A DNA stretch of 64,000 nt, from NCBI RefSeq assembly GCF_008931805.1, contig NZ_CP044399.1, forward strand, positions 1,240,001 through 1,304,000, read 5' to 3'. The notes under the pieces were generated by a model that was not told the origin of the DNA, did not search any database, and saw only the letters and a list, made by a program, of their open reading frames with translations. This DNA comes from Moritella marina ATCC 15381. Its GTDB lineage: Bacteria; Pseudomonadota; Gammaproteobacteria; Enterobacterales; Moritellaceae. Each line of letters begins with the position of its first letter. The stretch's first letter is position 1. The position numbers and the translations under genes are program-made. Shown piece after piece: positions 1-7,760 of the stretch.

Positions 1-60
1 ACCTACGTACACTTCAACTGCGTATTGTTGCGAAATAAGTAGTGATTGGGGATCTGACAT
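1..60 (-). CDS. N-terminus of an unidentified protein (truncated by window edge)
   Basis: On the minus strand an ATG at 60-58 opens a frame that runs off the window: MSDPQSLLISQQYAVEVYVG. A good Shine-Dalgarno (AAGGA, on the plus strand as tcctt) lies about 8 bases upstream, which supports a real start. Only 20 residues are visible, too few to assign a family. It is divergent from the gene at 476. Confidence 0.5.
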   Translation of the reverse strand, partial: MSDPQSLLISQQYAVEVYVG

Positions 61-475
61 ATAGATATTTCCTTATAGATAAGCGTTTAGTCGGCTGGAT
101 TTTACAGCAGCCACACTAAATGGCAATCAACATTCAGCGTTCAATTATTTCGCTATTCCATGTCATGATCTGCAAGCTAGGGGTCACAATCGATATCCCG
201 AGATTGATTGCTAAAGACAGGACTTAAATAGTGTTGTTCATTTACCCTAGTTCACTAAGGAAAAAAAATAATGTTATTTTTCACCTCGGAGAACACTAAA
301 AATTTAATTTAGTCTAGTCTAAATGAAGTTGAAAGTGCATATTTATGAGTTGAGACATTATTTTTATGTTTTTTTCGTAAATATGCTTTTAATTTCGGCG
401 ACAAAGGTATAGAATCCGCCTCCTAATTTTTACAGAAAGCTACTAAAATGTAGCCGGTTATCTGCAAGGTAGACA
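61..475. other. Gene-free divergent intergenic region
   Basis: This 415-base AT-rich stretch separates two divergent genes. A plausible sigma70 -10 (TATAGAAT, about 409-416) sits some 60 bases before the 476 start. No hairpin with a T-run, RNA gene or extended repeat was recognised. Confidence 0.4.
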
Positions 476-1075
476 ATGAGTCATTACACAGTTTTAGGTT
501 TATCAACATGGTTCGAACTAGTCGAACGCATCGGCTCAGAAGCAGAAGCCAAGACATATTTTTCAGAAACGAAGCTAGTCGAGTACAATAACAGAACTTG
601 TCTCGAATTAGTTGAAGCGGGTATGTTAATGCATTTGAAGAATTGGTTAGCAGTACAATACCAAGAATTCAAATCAACGGGTGAGCGTTTACGTCGTGAA
701 CAAGTGTCACAGTCAACAAATTCTGTATCAAGTAAACTTTACTCGATAGAAGTGATCCGAACTCGTCCGCAAACGGATGGACAAAGTGCGCATCAACAAG
801 CACAGCAAGTACAACAAAGACAGCATGTAGCATCGTCACAATTTGCGACTAACCAGGTTCGTCCTGTACATGCTACTGCAACACCGGCTGTTAAGCCTGA
901 AGTTGCAAGACCTGTTGTTGCTGCTGCGCCTGTTGCGCCACCAAAACCGCGTGTAATTACGTCAAAAGCACCAGCACCAGAAAAGAAACCTGCTGCTGCA
1001 TCTATGGCTAATTTCTTTATGCGTCAGGTTCGAGCGACTAAGTCTGAATTGGAAGATCGTAAGCACCATAATTAA
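476..1075 (+). CDS. Hypothetical protein with Q- and A/P-rich tail
   Basis: 199 residues, family not recognised. Residues 1-80 look globular, with charged helices. Residues 90-120 are rich in Q, H and A, and residues 130-175 are an A/P/K/V-rich linker of the kind seen in tethered or scaffold proteins. The last 25 residues (MANFFMRQVRATKSELEDRKHHN) are basic and probably helical. There is no signal peptide or membrane segment, so it is probably cytoplasmic. The gene stands alone and is closed by a strong terminator at 1107-1171. Confidence 0.7.
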   Translation: MSHYTVLGLSTWFELVERIGSEAEAKTYFSETKLVEYNNRTCLELVEAGMLMHLKNWLAVQYQEFKSTGERLRREQVSQSTNSVSSKLYSIEVIRTRPQTDGQSAHQQAQQVQQRQHVASSQFATNQVRPVHATATPAVKPEVARPVVAAAPVAPPKPRVITSKAPAPEKKPAAASMANFFMRQVRATKSELEDRKHHN

Positions 1076-1106
1076 GTGACGCTTGACGCGTACCTAATTA
1101 TGTAAA

Positions 1107-1171
1107 TGACCCAGTAGCAAGGATTGTCCCACGACGGTGGTGATAGGTCTTGGTACTGGGTCATTTTTTTA
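1107..1171 (+). terminator. Rho-independent terminator after the 476-1075 gene
   Basis: TGACCCAGTA (1107-1116) pairs with TACTGGGTCA (1154-1163), a perfect 10-bp stem over a long, partly structured loop, followed directly by eight T residues. Confidence 0.85.
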
Positions 1172-1210
1172 TCTTCAATTTAGCAATTATTTATAACGTG
1201 GTATCACTTT

Positions 1211-1930
1211 ATGCGCATTCATAATGTTCATCGATTAGCAACACAGCGTCTCGCTGATAGTACCAAGCCTTTTAACGCCCGCGGTGGCCGATTAATTCGC
1301 TGTGATTACTGCATGCTTGGCAAGCAATTTTGTATTTGTGAACATCGACCACTGGTTGAGTCTACGGCTGGTTTTATGTTAGTGATGTTTGATTATGAAA
1401 TGATTAAACCAAGTAATACAGGCCGTTTGATCGCAGACGTTATTGAAGACACGTTTGCTTATCAATGGTCTCGTACAGCGCCTAGTCAAGAGATGATTGA
1501 TATTATCAATGCCGATTGTTGGCAGCCATTCATTATCTTCCCTGAAGAGTATGTGGTAGAGCGTGAGCGAGTACAAACGGGCCCATTGGCCATCGCGTCG
1601 GGTAAACGCCCGTTATACATTCTGCTTGATGGTAGCTGGCGTGAAGCGAAGAAAATGTTTAAAAAGAGCCCCTGGTTACATGACATTCCGGTTATCTCAT
1701 TTGATCCTGAAGTTGTGTCGCAATATCAGATCCGTAAAGCAGCAAAAGAAAACCAGCTGGCGACAGCAGAAGTTGCATCCTTGGTATTAGGGCATCATGG
1801 TGAAGCTGATAATGCTGATATTCTTTCTTGTTGGTTTGATGTATTTCGCGAACGTTATTTGGCGGGTACTAAGCAAATTGATGTTGGTGTTGATGCTGCG
1901 TTGCAACGCTTACAGACATTAACGGTCTAA
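1211..1930 (+). CDS. tapT: DTW-domain tRNA-uridine aminocarboxypropyltransferase (TapT/YfiP-like)
   Basis: 239 residues. The DTW family transfers the 3-amino-3-carboxypropyl group of SAM to a uridine of tRNA (acp3U), in the cytoplasm. Visible signatures are an N-terminal cysteine cluster C31-x2-C34-x6-C41-x-C43, the family core LDGSWREAKKM at 139-149 (the D-x-T/S-W motif, here with Ser), and a C-terminal FDVFRERYL helix as in YfiP. Length agrees with E. coli YfiP. It is monocistronic; an ACGTGG-like weak Shine-Dalgarno precedes the ATG. Family assignment is firm; the exact tRNA position is inferred from E. coli. Confidence 0.87.
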   Translation: MRIHNVHRLATQRLADSTKPFNARGGRLIRCDYCMLGKQFCICEHRPLVESTAGFMLVMFDYEMIKPSNTGRLIADVIEDTFAYQWSRTAPSQEMIDIINADCWQPFIIFPEEYVVERERVQTGPLAIASGKRPLYILLDGSWREAKKMFKKSPWLHDIPVISFDPEVVSQYQIRKAAKENQLATAEVASLVLGHHGEADNADILSCWFDVFRERYLAGTKQIDVGVDAALQRLQTLTV

Positions 1931-1994
1931 TTTTTTCAGTAGCCATAATAATAGCACTTGAGGTTGTATACATGAACTTGTGTGTGCAGCCTGT

Positions 1995-2036
1995 TTCAAC
2001 ATTCAACATTCAACATTCAACATTCAACATTCAACA
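1995..2036. repeat. Tandem heptamer repeat (TTCAACA)x6
   Basis: Six perfect copies of TTCAACA lie end to end, followed by a degenerate seventh (TTCAATT). They sit in the spacer between the DTW gene and the oxidoreductase, about 120 bases before the next start. A 7-bp unit of this kind is prone to slipped-strand length change. Confidence 0.95.
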
Positions 2037-2157
2037 TTCAATTTTCTCCTATCACCTCTGTATATAATCTTCTTTGCACGTGTATGTACTTTTCTTATCA
2101 ATATTAATCACCTATCATTGCTATCTGGTTTTTAGCATTTGATGTAATGGATAGATT

Positions 2158-3159
2158 ATGCAGAATAAGAACGCGGATACAGTAACTATTCGCTGGGGTA
2201 TTATTGGTTGCGGTTCGGTAACAGAATTAAAAAGTGGCCCTGCCTATCAAAAAACGGCAGATTTCGAACTCTCGGCTGTCATGCGTCGTGATCTTGGACT
2301 CGCTGCAGACTATGCGCAAAGACATAAGGTGAAAGCGTATTCTTCTAACGCGGCTGATATTATTCACAACGATGAGATTGATGCTGTCTATATCGCCACC
2401 CCACCTGATAGTCATAAATTATATGCCTTACAGGTTGCCGCCGCAGGTAAACCTTGTTGTATTGAAAAGCCCCTTGCACCGAGTTACGCTGATAGCTTAG
2501 CAATTGTAAATGCTTTTGAATCGCAAAATATACCGCTGTTTGTGGCTTATTATCGTCGTTCATTACCGCGTTTTAATAAGGTTAAATCGTTACTTGAATC
2601 CGGTGGCATTGGTGAGGTTAGAACGATTAATGCATTTCTAAATAAACCCGCTAATGCATTGGATTTATCTGGAGAATTTAATTGGCGAACAGATAAAACC
2701 GTTGCTACTGGTGGCTATTTTGACGATTTGGCTAGCCATGGACTTGATCTGTTTGCTTATTTACTCGGTGATTTTGATATTGTCAAAGGCCTAAGTACTA
2801 ACCAACAAGGCCTGTACTCATCTCTGGATGCCGTCACTGCATGCTGGCAGCATAAGAGCGGTGTCATGGGTATTGGAAGCTGGAATTTTGGAGGATGTAC
2901 ACGTGAAGACCGTGTTGTTATTACAGGCAGTAAAGGAGAACTCAGCTTTTCAGTGTTTGACGAGGTGCCGATCGTTTTACAAACATTAAATCGACGTCAA
3001 GAATTCATCATCGAAAATCCGGAAAATATTCAATTACATCATGTCGCTAATATACGCGAACAGCTGGTGAATGGTGTAAAGCATCCATCCAGTGGTAAAA
3101 CTGCGTTACATACAAGCTGGGTTATGACACAGATCCTACATGGTGGCCCATCATTATAG
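2158..3159 (+). CDS. Gfo/Idh/MocA-family NAD(P)-dependent oxidoreductase
   Basis: 333 residues, normal for the family. The N-terminal Rossmann fold starts at residue 12 (RWGIIGCGSVTE, the GxGxxx dinucleotide motif), and the family EKP signature occurs in CCIEKPLAPSYADS at about residue 100, where the Lys normally takes part in hydride transfer. The C-terminal half is the mixed alpha/beta substrate domain. Members oxidise or reduce sugars, inositols or their derivatives; the substrate cannot be read from the sequence. The gene is alone, with no sugar-pathway neighbours. Confidence 0.85.
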   Translation: MQNKNADTVTIRWGIIGCGSVTELKSGPAYQKTADFELSAVMRRDLGLAADYAQRHKVKAYSSNAADIIHNDEIDAVYIATPPDSHKLYALQVAAAGKPCCIEKPLAPSYADSLAIVNAFESQNIPLFVAYYRRSLPRFNKVKSLLESGGIGEVRTINAFLNKPANALDLSGEFNWRTDKTVATGGYFDDLASHGLDLFAYLLGDFDIVKGLSTNQQGLYSSLDAVTACWQHKSGVMGIGSWNFGGCTREDRVVITGSKGELSFSVFDEVPIVLQTLNRRQEFIIENPENIQLHHVANIREQLVNGVKHPSSGKTALHTSWVMTQILHGGPSL

Positions 3160-3172
3160 TCTGTCTAAACTG

Positions 3173-3196
3173 ATAAGTTATCAATTGATAACTTAT
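3173..3196. promoter_or_regulatory. 24-bp perfect palindrome upstream of the ADP-ribosyltransferase-like gene
   Basis: The half-site ATAAGTTATCAA is followed immediately by its exact reverse complement. It lies 14 bases after the oxidoreductase stop and about 100 bases before the 3300 start. There is no T-run on the plus strand, so it fits an operator or a weak terminator equally well. Confidence 0.5.
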
Positions 3197-3299
3197 AAAT
3201 ATATCATTTAGCCTTATTTTGTAAAAAACGATATAGTGCTTAAAATTCAATACTGTAATACTCCGCGGCTGGATATTTAATTTTAGCTTAGGGGTCAGG

Positions 3300-3902
3300 A
3301 TGACATTTTTTCATAGTTTAACGCATAAAGAGCAAGAATCTTTTCAAGCTTACCGATCTGGTACGACGAATAACAGCAGTTTTTCCTACGACCTTAATCA
3401 TAAATTAAAGAGCAGTGGAAAGACCCCAAAACGCTTTCAATTACATTTGTTCAACCTAGATAACCTTACCTTAAAAGCTAGCCTTTCCTCGGAAGTGACT
3501 TTACATCGCGCTTGTTATGGTGATGGTATACAGCCTTTGTTACAAGGTGAAAAATATAAAGGGTTTCTGTCTGCGCTGGACAAAAATAATTGCCTCGGTC
3601 GATATTTTAATGAGCATCATAAAAGCGCTGATACAGATGCATATTATGTTGTTATTAAATGTCCAAAAGGCAGTAATGTCGCGAAATATAATACATTAAG
3701 ACAGCAAGTCGCGACTGAATACCTCATACCAAGAAACTCTCGTTTCACTTTAGTCAGCAAAGAAGAGATTGTAGATAGCACTGAGATCCGGACATTAGCG
3801 GGCACGATCAATGCACGGAAACTGAAGAAAATTATTAGAATTGAATTAGTATTAAAAAAGCGTAATTGGTTGAAGAAAATATTGCGTAAAATAGCAACAT
3901 GA
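3300..3902 (+). CDS. Putative ADP-ribosyltransferase-fold protein (orphan toxin or effector-like)
   Basis: 200 residues. The layout follows bacterial ADP-ribosyltransferase exoenzymes: an N-terminal helix of the EEQxxxxxY type (THKEQESFQAYRSG, 8-21), then a strand ending in the candidate NAD-binding Arg70 (VTLHRACYGDG), then YKGFLSALDKN (86-96) where STS-type enzymes have GFLSTS, then YYVVIKCPKGSNVAKY (115-130) and ATEYLIPRNSRFTLV (138-152) with candidate catalytic Glu140. The STS motif is degenerate (S-A-L) and the upstream residue of ExE is Ala138, so activity or target may differ from classical enzymes. The tail is very basic. No signal peptide is seen. The fold call is my inference from motif order. 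Confidence 0.6.
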   Translation: MTFFHSLTHKEQESFQAYRSGTTNNSSFSYDLNHKLKSSGKTPKRFQLHLFNLDNLTLKASLSSEVTLHRACYGDGIQPLLQGEKYKGFLSALDKNNCLGRYFNEHHKSADTDAYYVVIKCPKGSNVAKYNTLRQQVATEYLIPRNSRFTLVSKEEIVDSTEIRTLAGTINARKLKKIIRIELVLKKRNWLKKILRKIAT

Positions 3903-4055
3903 TTTCAGTTGGCAATTTAAAGTTTGTATATAAGGATCATCACAAAACTACCTCTTTATTTCCGTTTTATGTTATCTAGCGCATGTTTCTTGAAAACGAT
4001 ATATTTACCATATTTTATATATGTAATAGTCTGGTAAATGAGACAGCATGTCTAG

Positions 4056-4115
4056 AAAGTACATTTTGATAAAGTACAGTTTGATAAAGTAAGGCTCGAT
4101 AAAATACAGCTAAAA
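4056..4115. repeat. Degenerate 15-bp tandem repeat before the 4135 gene
   Basis: Consecutive 15-base units AAAGTACATTTTGAT, AAAGTACAGTTTGAT and AAAGTAAGGCTCGAT are followed by a fourth decayed unit (AAAATACAGC). The array ends about 20 bases before the start codon and so lies in the promoter/5'UTR of the 4135 gene. Confidence 0.85.
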
Positions 4116-4134
4116 TGGATAAGAAGGTATTGCA

Positions 4135-4659
4135 ATGGAATCGCCCCTCAAAGAAGTCATGTTTGAATACGTGCCAACCACCCAAGAAGTGGAAAGCCTA
4201 TTACAGCAAACGCCGAACGCAAAAATTAATATAGCAAACACCAAGCAGGCCTGTGATATCAGTCAGATCAGTCATCTCAGCCATTATGGCTATTGTATTA
4301 ATGGTATTCATATCGAAGTTGATATATGTGATGCGACAGAAATCGAGCCGCTGTGGTCGTTTCTGGAACTGGATTTCTTACGCATTAGTTTTACGAGTGA
4401 TGAAGTACTGGAAGATGATTTCAACGGCTTTCTGACTTGGTTGGAAAATGCGGATAAACTGGAAGCGTTAGCGTTAGAAGCCCAGCCTCTGCATCAGGAT
4501 GATGGCTTACAATTGCTGTCGATTTATTTTGCTGCGTCAAAACAGTTTCCCGTGTCCTTGTTTGTTAAAAACAATGTAGATACAGCGGCAATGCCGTCAC
4601 TGCCTGCACTACAGGTATTAAATCATGCAAATGCGGCAATGACGATGAAGGCTTTTTAA
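4135..4659 (+). CDS. Hypothetical acidic protein
   Basis: 174 residues, not recognised. It is rich in Asp and Glu (for example TSDEVLEDDFNGFLTWLENADKLEALALEAQPLHQDDG), with no signal peptide, membrane helix or metal motif, so it is probably a soluble cytoplasmic protein. It starts after a tandem-repeat leader and ends one base from the convergent end of the MarR gene. It follows the ADP-ribosyltransferase-like gene by 232 bases. An acidic partner or immunity role would be a guess, since the gap is large and no co-transcription is evident. Confidence 0.7.
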   Translation: MESPLKEVMFEYVPTTQEVESLLQQTPNAKINIANTKQACDISQISHLSHYGYCINGIHIEVDICDATEIEPLWSFLELDFLRISFTSDEVLEDDFNGFLTWLENADKLEALALEAQPLHQDDGLQLLSIYFAASKQFPVSLFVKNNVDTAAMPSLPALQVLNHANAAMTMKAF

Positions 4660-4660
4660 G

Positions 4661-5152
4661 TTACGCGTCTTTATGTCCTGCTAATACCCGTTGCATCAAT
4701 GCATCGAGTTGCTGTAACTCATCTGCAGATAATACACTGAAGGTATTTCTTTCTTGTTGGTGCAACTCGGGCATGACAGTTTCGATTAACTGCTTGCCTT
4801 TACTGGTGAGTAGCACCAATTTACTGCGTTTGTCTTCTGGGTTATCAATTCTAGCAATCAATTCAGATTGGCTTAAACGATTCAGTACCTTAGTCAGTCC
4901 ACCGGAACTGAATATCATCGCTTGATATAACGTAGTGGGTGATAGGCAGTATGGCATTGCGCTACGTCTTAATGTCGCTAATACACCAAATTCAGCCCGT
5001 TGTAATTCATGACTCCCTACCAATGTTTCCATTTGCTGACTGCATAGATTGCTTACTTGCAGTAATCGTAACAATGCTGGTGAAACGGTATCAGCACATT
5101 CAGGCCAGTTAATCTCCATCATTTTTACTATGTCAGTAATGTCGTTTGCCAT
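4661..5152 (-). CDS. MarR-family transcriptional regulator
   Basis: 163 residues with the MarR winged-helix core: a recognition-helix region (LSPTTLYQAMIFSSGGLTKVLNRLSQSELIARI) followed by the wing NPEDKRSKLVLLTSKGKQL (the D-x-R-S/R-K signature). The family binds palindromes as a dimer and is usually released by aromatic or phenolic ligands. It is divergent from the Bcr-type pump at 5275, and the shared 122-base spacer carries two matching palindromes, so it most likely represses the pump and possibly itself. Confidence 0.9.
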   Translation of the reverse strand: MANDITDIVKMMEINWPECADTVSPALLRLLQVSNLCSQQMETLVGSHELQRAEFGVLATLRRSAMPYCLSPTTLYQAMIFSSGGLTKVLNRLSQSELIARIDNPEDKRSKLVLLTSKGKQLIETVMPELHQQERNTFSVLSADELQQLDALMQRVLAGHKDA

Positions 5153-5211
5153 GTTTTATAATTCCATGTGAAGGGTAACAGATCCCTGTCTTTGTCAGAT
5201 AACCAATAATA

Positions 5212-5229
5212 TATCTTGCCAGGAAGGTA
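5212..5229. promoter_or_regulatory. Candidate MarR operator, copy 1
   Basis: TATCTTGCCAGGAAGGTA is an imperfect palindrome (TAYCTT...AAGGTA) that matches copy 2 at 5242 in 16 of 18 positions. It lies in the spacer between the divergent regulator and efflux genes. Confidence 0.65.
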
Positions 5230-5241
5230 AAGTCCAGCTAC

Positions 5242-5259
5242 TATCTTTCCAGAAAGGTA
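5242..5259. promoter_or_regulatory. Candidate MarR operator, copy 2
   Basis: TATCTTTCCAGAAAGGTA has arms TATCTTTC and GAAAGGTA that match in 7 of 8 positions. It is exactly 30 bases from copy 1, about three helical turns, which would put two dimers on the same DNA face. It ends 15 bases before the pump start codon, so binding would block initiation. Confidence 0.7.
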
Positions 5260-5274
5260 AATTAAGGTGAGAGA

Positions 5275-6567
5275 ATGACACAACAAAATACCCCCTCAAT
5301 CGACATGAATGCGGTTATGAGTGACAGTAAAATAGAGACTAATAAAGACACTGCTGGAAAAATGAGTAAGACGCTCATATTAACCTTAGCGGCAGTATTT
5401 GCATTAACCCCATTCACCATTGATAGTTACTTACCGGCAATGCCAACGATGGCCAAAGCAATGGACGTTGATATTTCGTTGATGTCAGTCACGGTTAGTT
5501 TATATATTTTTGGTCTCGCGATAGGGCAGCTAATTGGTGGGCCTTTGTCTGACAAAAAAGGCCGTAGTTACGCCATGATTGCAGGCTTGGTAGTGTTTGC
5601 GCTAGCGAGTCTGTTGTTAACGACGGCGACACAGATTGAAGTATTGTGGTTTTGGCGTGTCATACAGGCTGTCGGTGGCGGTATGGCCGTGGTGGGTGTA
5701 CCTGCCACGATCCGCGATACATGTAGCGGTAAAGAGGCCGCTAAATTATTCTCACTGATTGCACTGATCATGATGATAGCACCGTCGATTGCCCCTACGG
5801 TTGGTACGATCATCATGTCACTTGCGGATTGGCGTTGGATCTTTTATACCCTGGCAATCATGGCGGTGCTGGTGGCTATTTTGGTTATGCGTTTTATGCC
5901 AAAGACGAAGAAAGTAGCAGTCGTATTGTCAAAAGAGCTAGCTGATAAAAAACCTGATGAAGTGCAAGACAAAATTGGCTTGTTGTCGGTGTTTAGTGAA
6001 AAACGCGCGTTAGGCTTTATGATTGCGCAAGCTTTTGCTTATTCCGTCATGATGATCTTTTTAACCAATGCTTCAATGATGTACATGGAAGTATTTGGTC
6101 AAACACCTCAACAATTTTCGCTGTTGTTCTTTGCCAATATTTGCGGTTTGATTGTTGTTAACCGTGCTAATTCATTTTTGTTAGCGAGATTCGAACCAGA
6201 ATCGTTATTAAAAGCCTTTTTAAGCTTACAAGTACTTGGTGGTATTATATTAGTAATGGCATCTGTCATCGTCCCTGATGCGTTATATGTGACGGTTGCT
6301 GGCTTTGTTATTGCAATCTCAGCTAACGGCGCGGTGATATCAAATGCGAGTGCGTGTTTTATGAAACGTTTTGGTCGTAATGCAGGATCTGCTTCGGCAG
6401 TATTAGGGGCGACGCAATATACAGTGGGCGGTACTGTGAGTGCGCTATCAGCATTTATTAGTATGGGCTCGGTACAACCTGTGGTGGTTATTATGCTGAT
6501 TTCATCAATCACAGCACTGACTGGCGCTACAATTGCTGGTCGTTATTCACGTAGCACGCAAGCGTAG
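5275..6567 (+). CDS. Bcr/CflA-family MFS drug efflux transporter
   Basis: 430 residues with 12 predicted membrane helices, for the inner membrane. The DHA1 (Bcr/CflA) signature TPFTIDSYLPAMPTM is at 45-59 and MFS motif A (GQLIGGPLSDKKGRS) at 84-98. About 30 extra polar residues precede helix 1, so an internal start at Met30 is possible, although AAGGTGAG lies directly before the chosen ATG. Family members export drugs, sulphonamides, bicyclomycin or dipeptides by proton antiport; the substrate is unknown here. It is probably controlled by the divergent MarR protein. Confidence 0.88.
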   Translation: MTQQNTPSIDMNAVMSDSKIETNKDTAGKMSKTLILTLAAVFALTPFTIDSYLPAMPTMAKAMDVDISLMSVTVSLYIFGLAIGQLIGGPLSDKKGRSYAMIAGLVVFALASLLLTTATQIEVLWFWRVIQAVGGGMAVVGVPATIRDTCSGKEAAKLFSLIALIMMIAPSIAPTVGTIIMSLADWRWIFYTLAIMAVLVAILVMRFMPKTKKVAVVLSKELADKKPDEVQDKIGLLSVFSEKRALGFMIAQAFAYSVMMIFLTNASMMYMEVFGQTPQQFSLLFFANICGLIVVNRANSFLLARFEPESLLKAFLSLQVLGGIILVMASVIVPDALYVTVAGFVIAISANGAVISNASACFMKRFGRNAGSASAVLGATQYTVGGTVSALSAFISMGSVQPVVVIMLISSITALTGATIAGRYSRSTQA

Positions 6568-6597
6568 TCACAGGTTCATAACGGAGTAAAATAGCGA

Positions 6598-6630
6598 GTG
6601 ATAGGCTGACAAAGGGGAGCAGCCTATCAC
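6598..6630. terminator. Hairpin between convergent pump and CBS genes
   Basis: GTGATAGGCTG (6598-6608) pairs perfectly with CAGCCTATCAC (6620-6630) across an 11-base loop. There is no clear T-run on either side, so it is a terminator-like or mRNA-stabilising hairpin serving the convergent genes. Confidence 0.6.
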
Positions 6631-6632
6631 GA

Positions 6633-7052
6633 TTAACGATTAAGTAAATGTGCACATAATTTAACAAAGTCAGATGAAGTCACAATACCAATCACGTTAT
6701 TTTCATTATCAATAACGGGTAGGCAACCAAGTTTATTATCAATGAAGTATTCGACCACAATTTTCAATGGTTCATCTTCCGTTAGCTTTTGAAAATCGGT
6801 CTCCATCAAATCTTCAATTAACTGACCACGTTCTTTTCTCGCCAGTGCATCTGTACCGTATTTGTTGATCATTGATATGACAGCGCTGATCATTTTTTTA
6901 TGTGTCAGTACACCAACTAAGGAGCCATCAGTTTCGGAGATAACCGGTAAGTGACGTACGCCACGCGTTTGCATTAGTTCATGTGCGTCTTTTAAACTGG
7001 CTTTATGACTGATACAAATTACATTGCTTGCCATTATGTCTCTTACTTTCAT
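6633..7052 (-). CDS. Two-CBS-domain protein
   Basis: 139 residues made entirely of a CBS pair (Bateman module). CBS1 is about 7-60 (VRDIMASNVICISHKASLKDAHELM...HLPVISETDGSLVGVLT) and CBS2 about 80-137 (DLMETDFQKLTEDEPLKIVVEYF...CLPVIDNENNVIGIVTSSDFV). Stand-alone pairs bind adenine nucleotides or SAM and regulate partners; the partner is unknown. It is soluble, has a single cistron, and is convergent with the efflux pump gene. Confidence 0.87.
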   Translation of the reverse strand: MKVRDIMASNVICISHKASLKDAHELMQTRGVRHLPVISETDGSLVGVLTHKKMISAVISMINKYGTDALARKERGQLIEDLMETDFQKLTEDEPLKIVVEYFIDNKLGCLPVIDNENNVIGIVTSSDFVKLCAHLLNR

Positions 7053-7476
7053 ACATTATCCCCGTGTTGTTTTATTGTTAATTTAATTCACACCAATATA
7101 GCAAGTATACTTAATCAAGTCCAAAATCACATTGCTTTATTTAAAATAATCAATATGTTAATAGAAATTTTATTGATTATTTAAACAAATCTTTAATGCG
7201 TCTTGCCGATAAACTAACCACTAACCACTAACCATAAAACCTTACAAAAATTATGTTTTTATAAAATAAAACGTATTTGTATATTGTTTGTAAACGATAT
7301 ATAAATATACTGATTCGACAATAATCTGCTTTATTTTAAAGTTTATTGAATAACGATTGTTGTTTTTATTATACTTTATTGATCTTGAACAAAAATACAA
7401 CCACCTGTCATTTTGGTTTTATTGTTGATATTTGTGTGATAATTTAATCACTTATATATTGCTAAGGGAGTTAGTT
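7053..7476. other. AT-rich divergent spacer with a short heptamer repeat
   Basis: 424 very AT-rich bases lie between the CBS gene (leftward) and the TM2 gene (rightward). They hold three tandem ACTAACC units at 7213-7233. Promoters for both genes must lie here, but the base composition makes specific -10/-35 calls unreliable. No gene was found. Confidence 0.5.
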
Positions 7477-7740
7477 ATGAAGGGGGCTGTAAAATCAAAG
7501 AAAATGGGAGCCGTATTATTAGCATTTTTCTTTGGTGTTCTAGGCGCACATAAGTTTTACCTAGGTTATCACAAACAGGGTATTTGCATGTTAGTGCTAT
7601 TTATCTTTGGTTATGTTTTTTTAGGCTTACCGTCGATGGTCATTGCCATGATCGCATTGGTTGAATTTGTCATCTACTTGCTTAAACCAGCAACTGAATT
7701 TGAGCGAGATTATGTACTAGAAAGCCGTCCTTGGTTCTGA
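7477..7740 (+). CDS. TM2-domain small membrane protein
   Basis: 87 residues. The ATG at 7477 is chosen because AAGGGAG lies 7 bases upstream and MKGAVKSKK begins the domain directly; a longer reading from a TTG at 7432 lacks a ribosome site. The TM2 core is clear: two hydrophobic helices joined by a turn, with LGAHKFYLGYHKQGICML (family pattern GxHrFYLGxxxxGxxqL). Such proteins sit in the inner membrane; the function is not established. The C-terminus is acidic and aromatic. Confidence 0.85.
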   Translation: MKGAVKSKKMGAVLLAFFFGVLGAHKFYLGYHKQGICMLVLFIFGYVFLGLPSMVIAMIALVEFVIYLLKPATEFERDYVLESRPWF

Positions 7741-7760
7741 TTACGTTTATTAAATTTATT

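Noticed and set aside
1995-2042. Possible CRISPR-like array
   Set aside because: The unit is 7 bp with no spacers; it is a simple tandem repeat.
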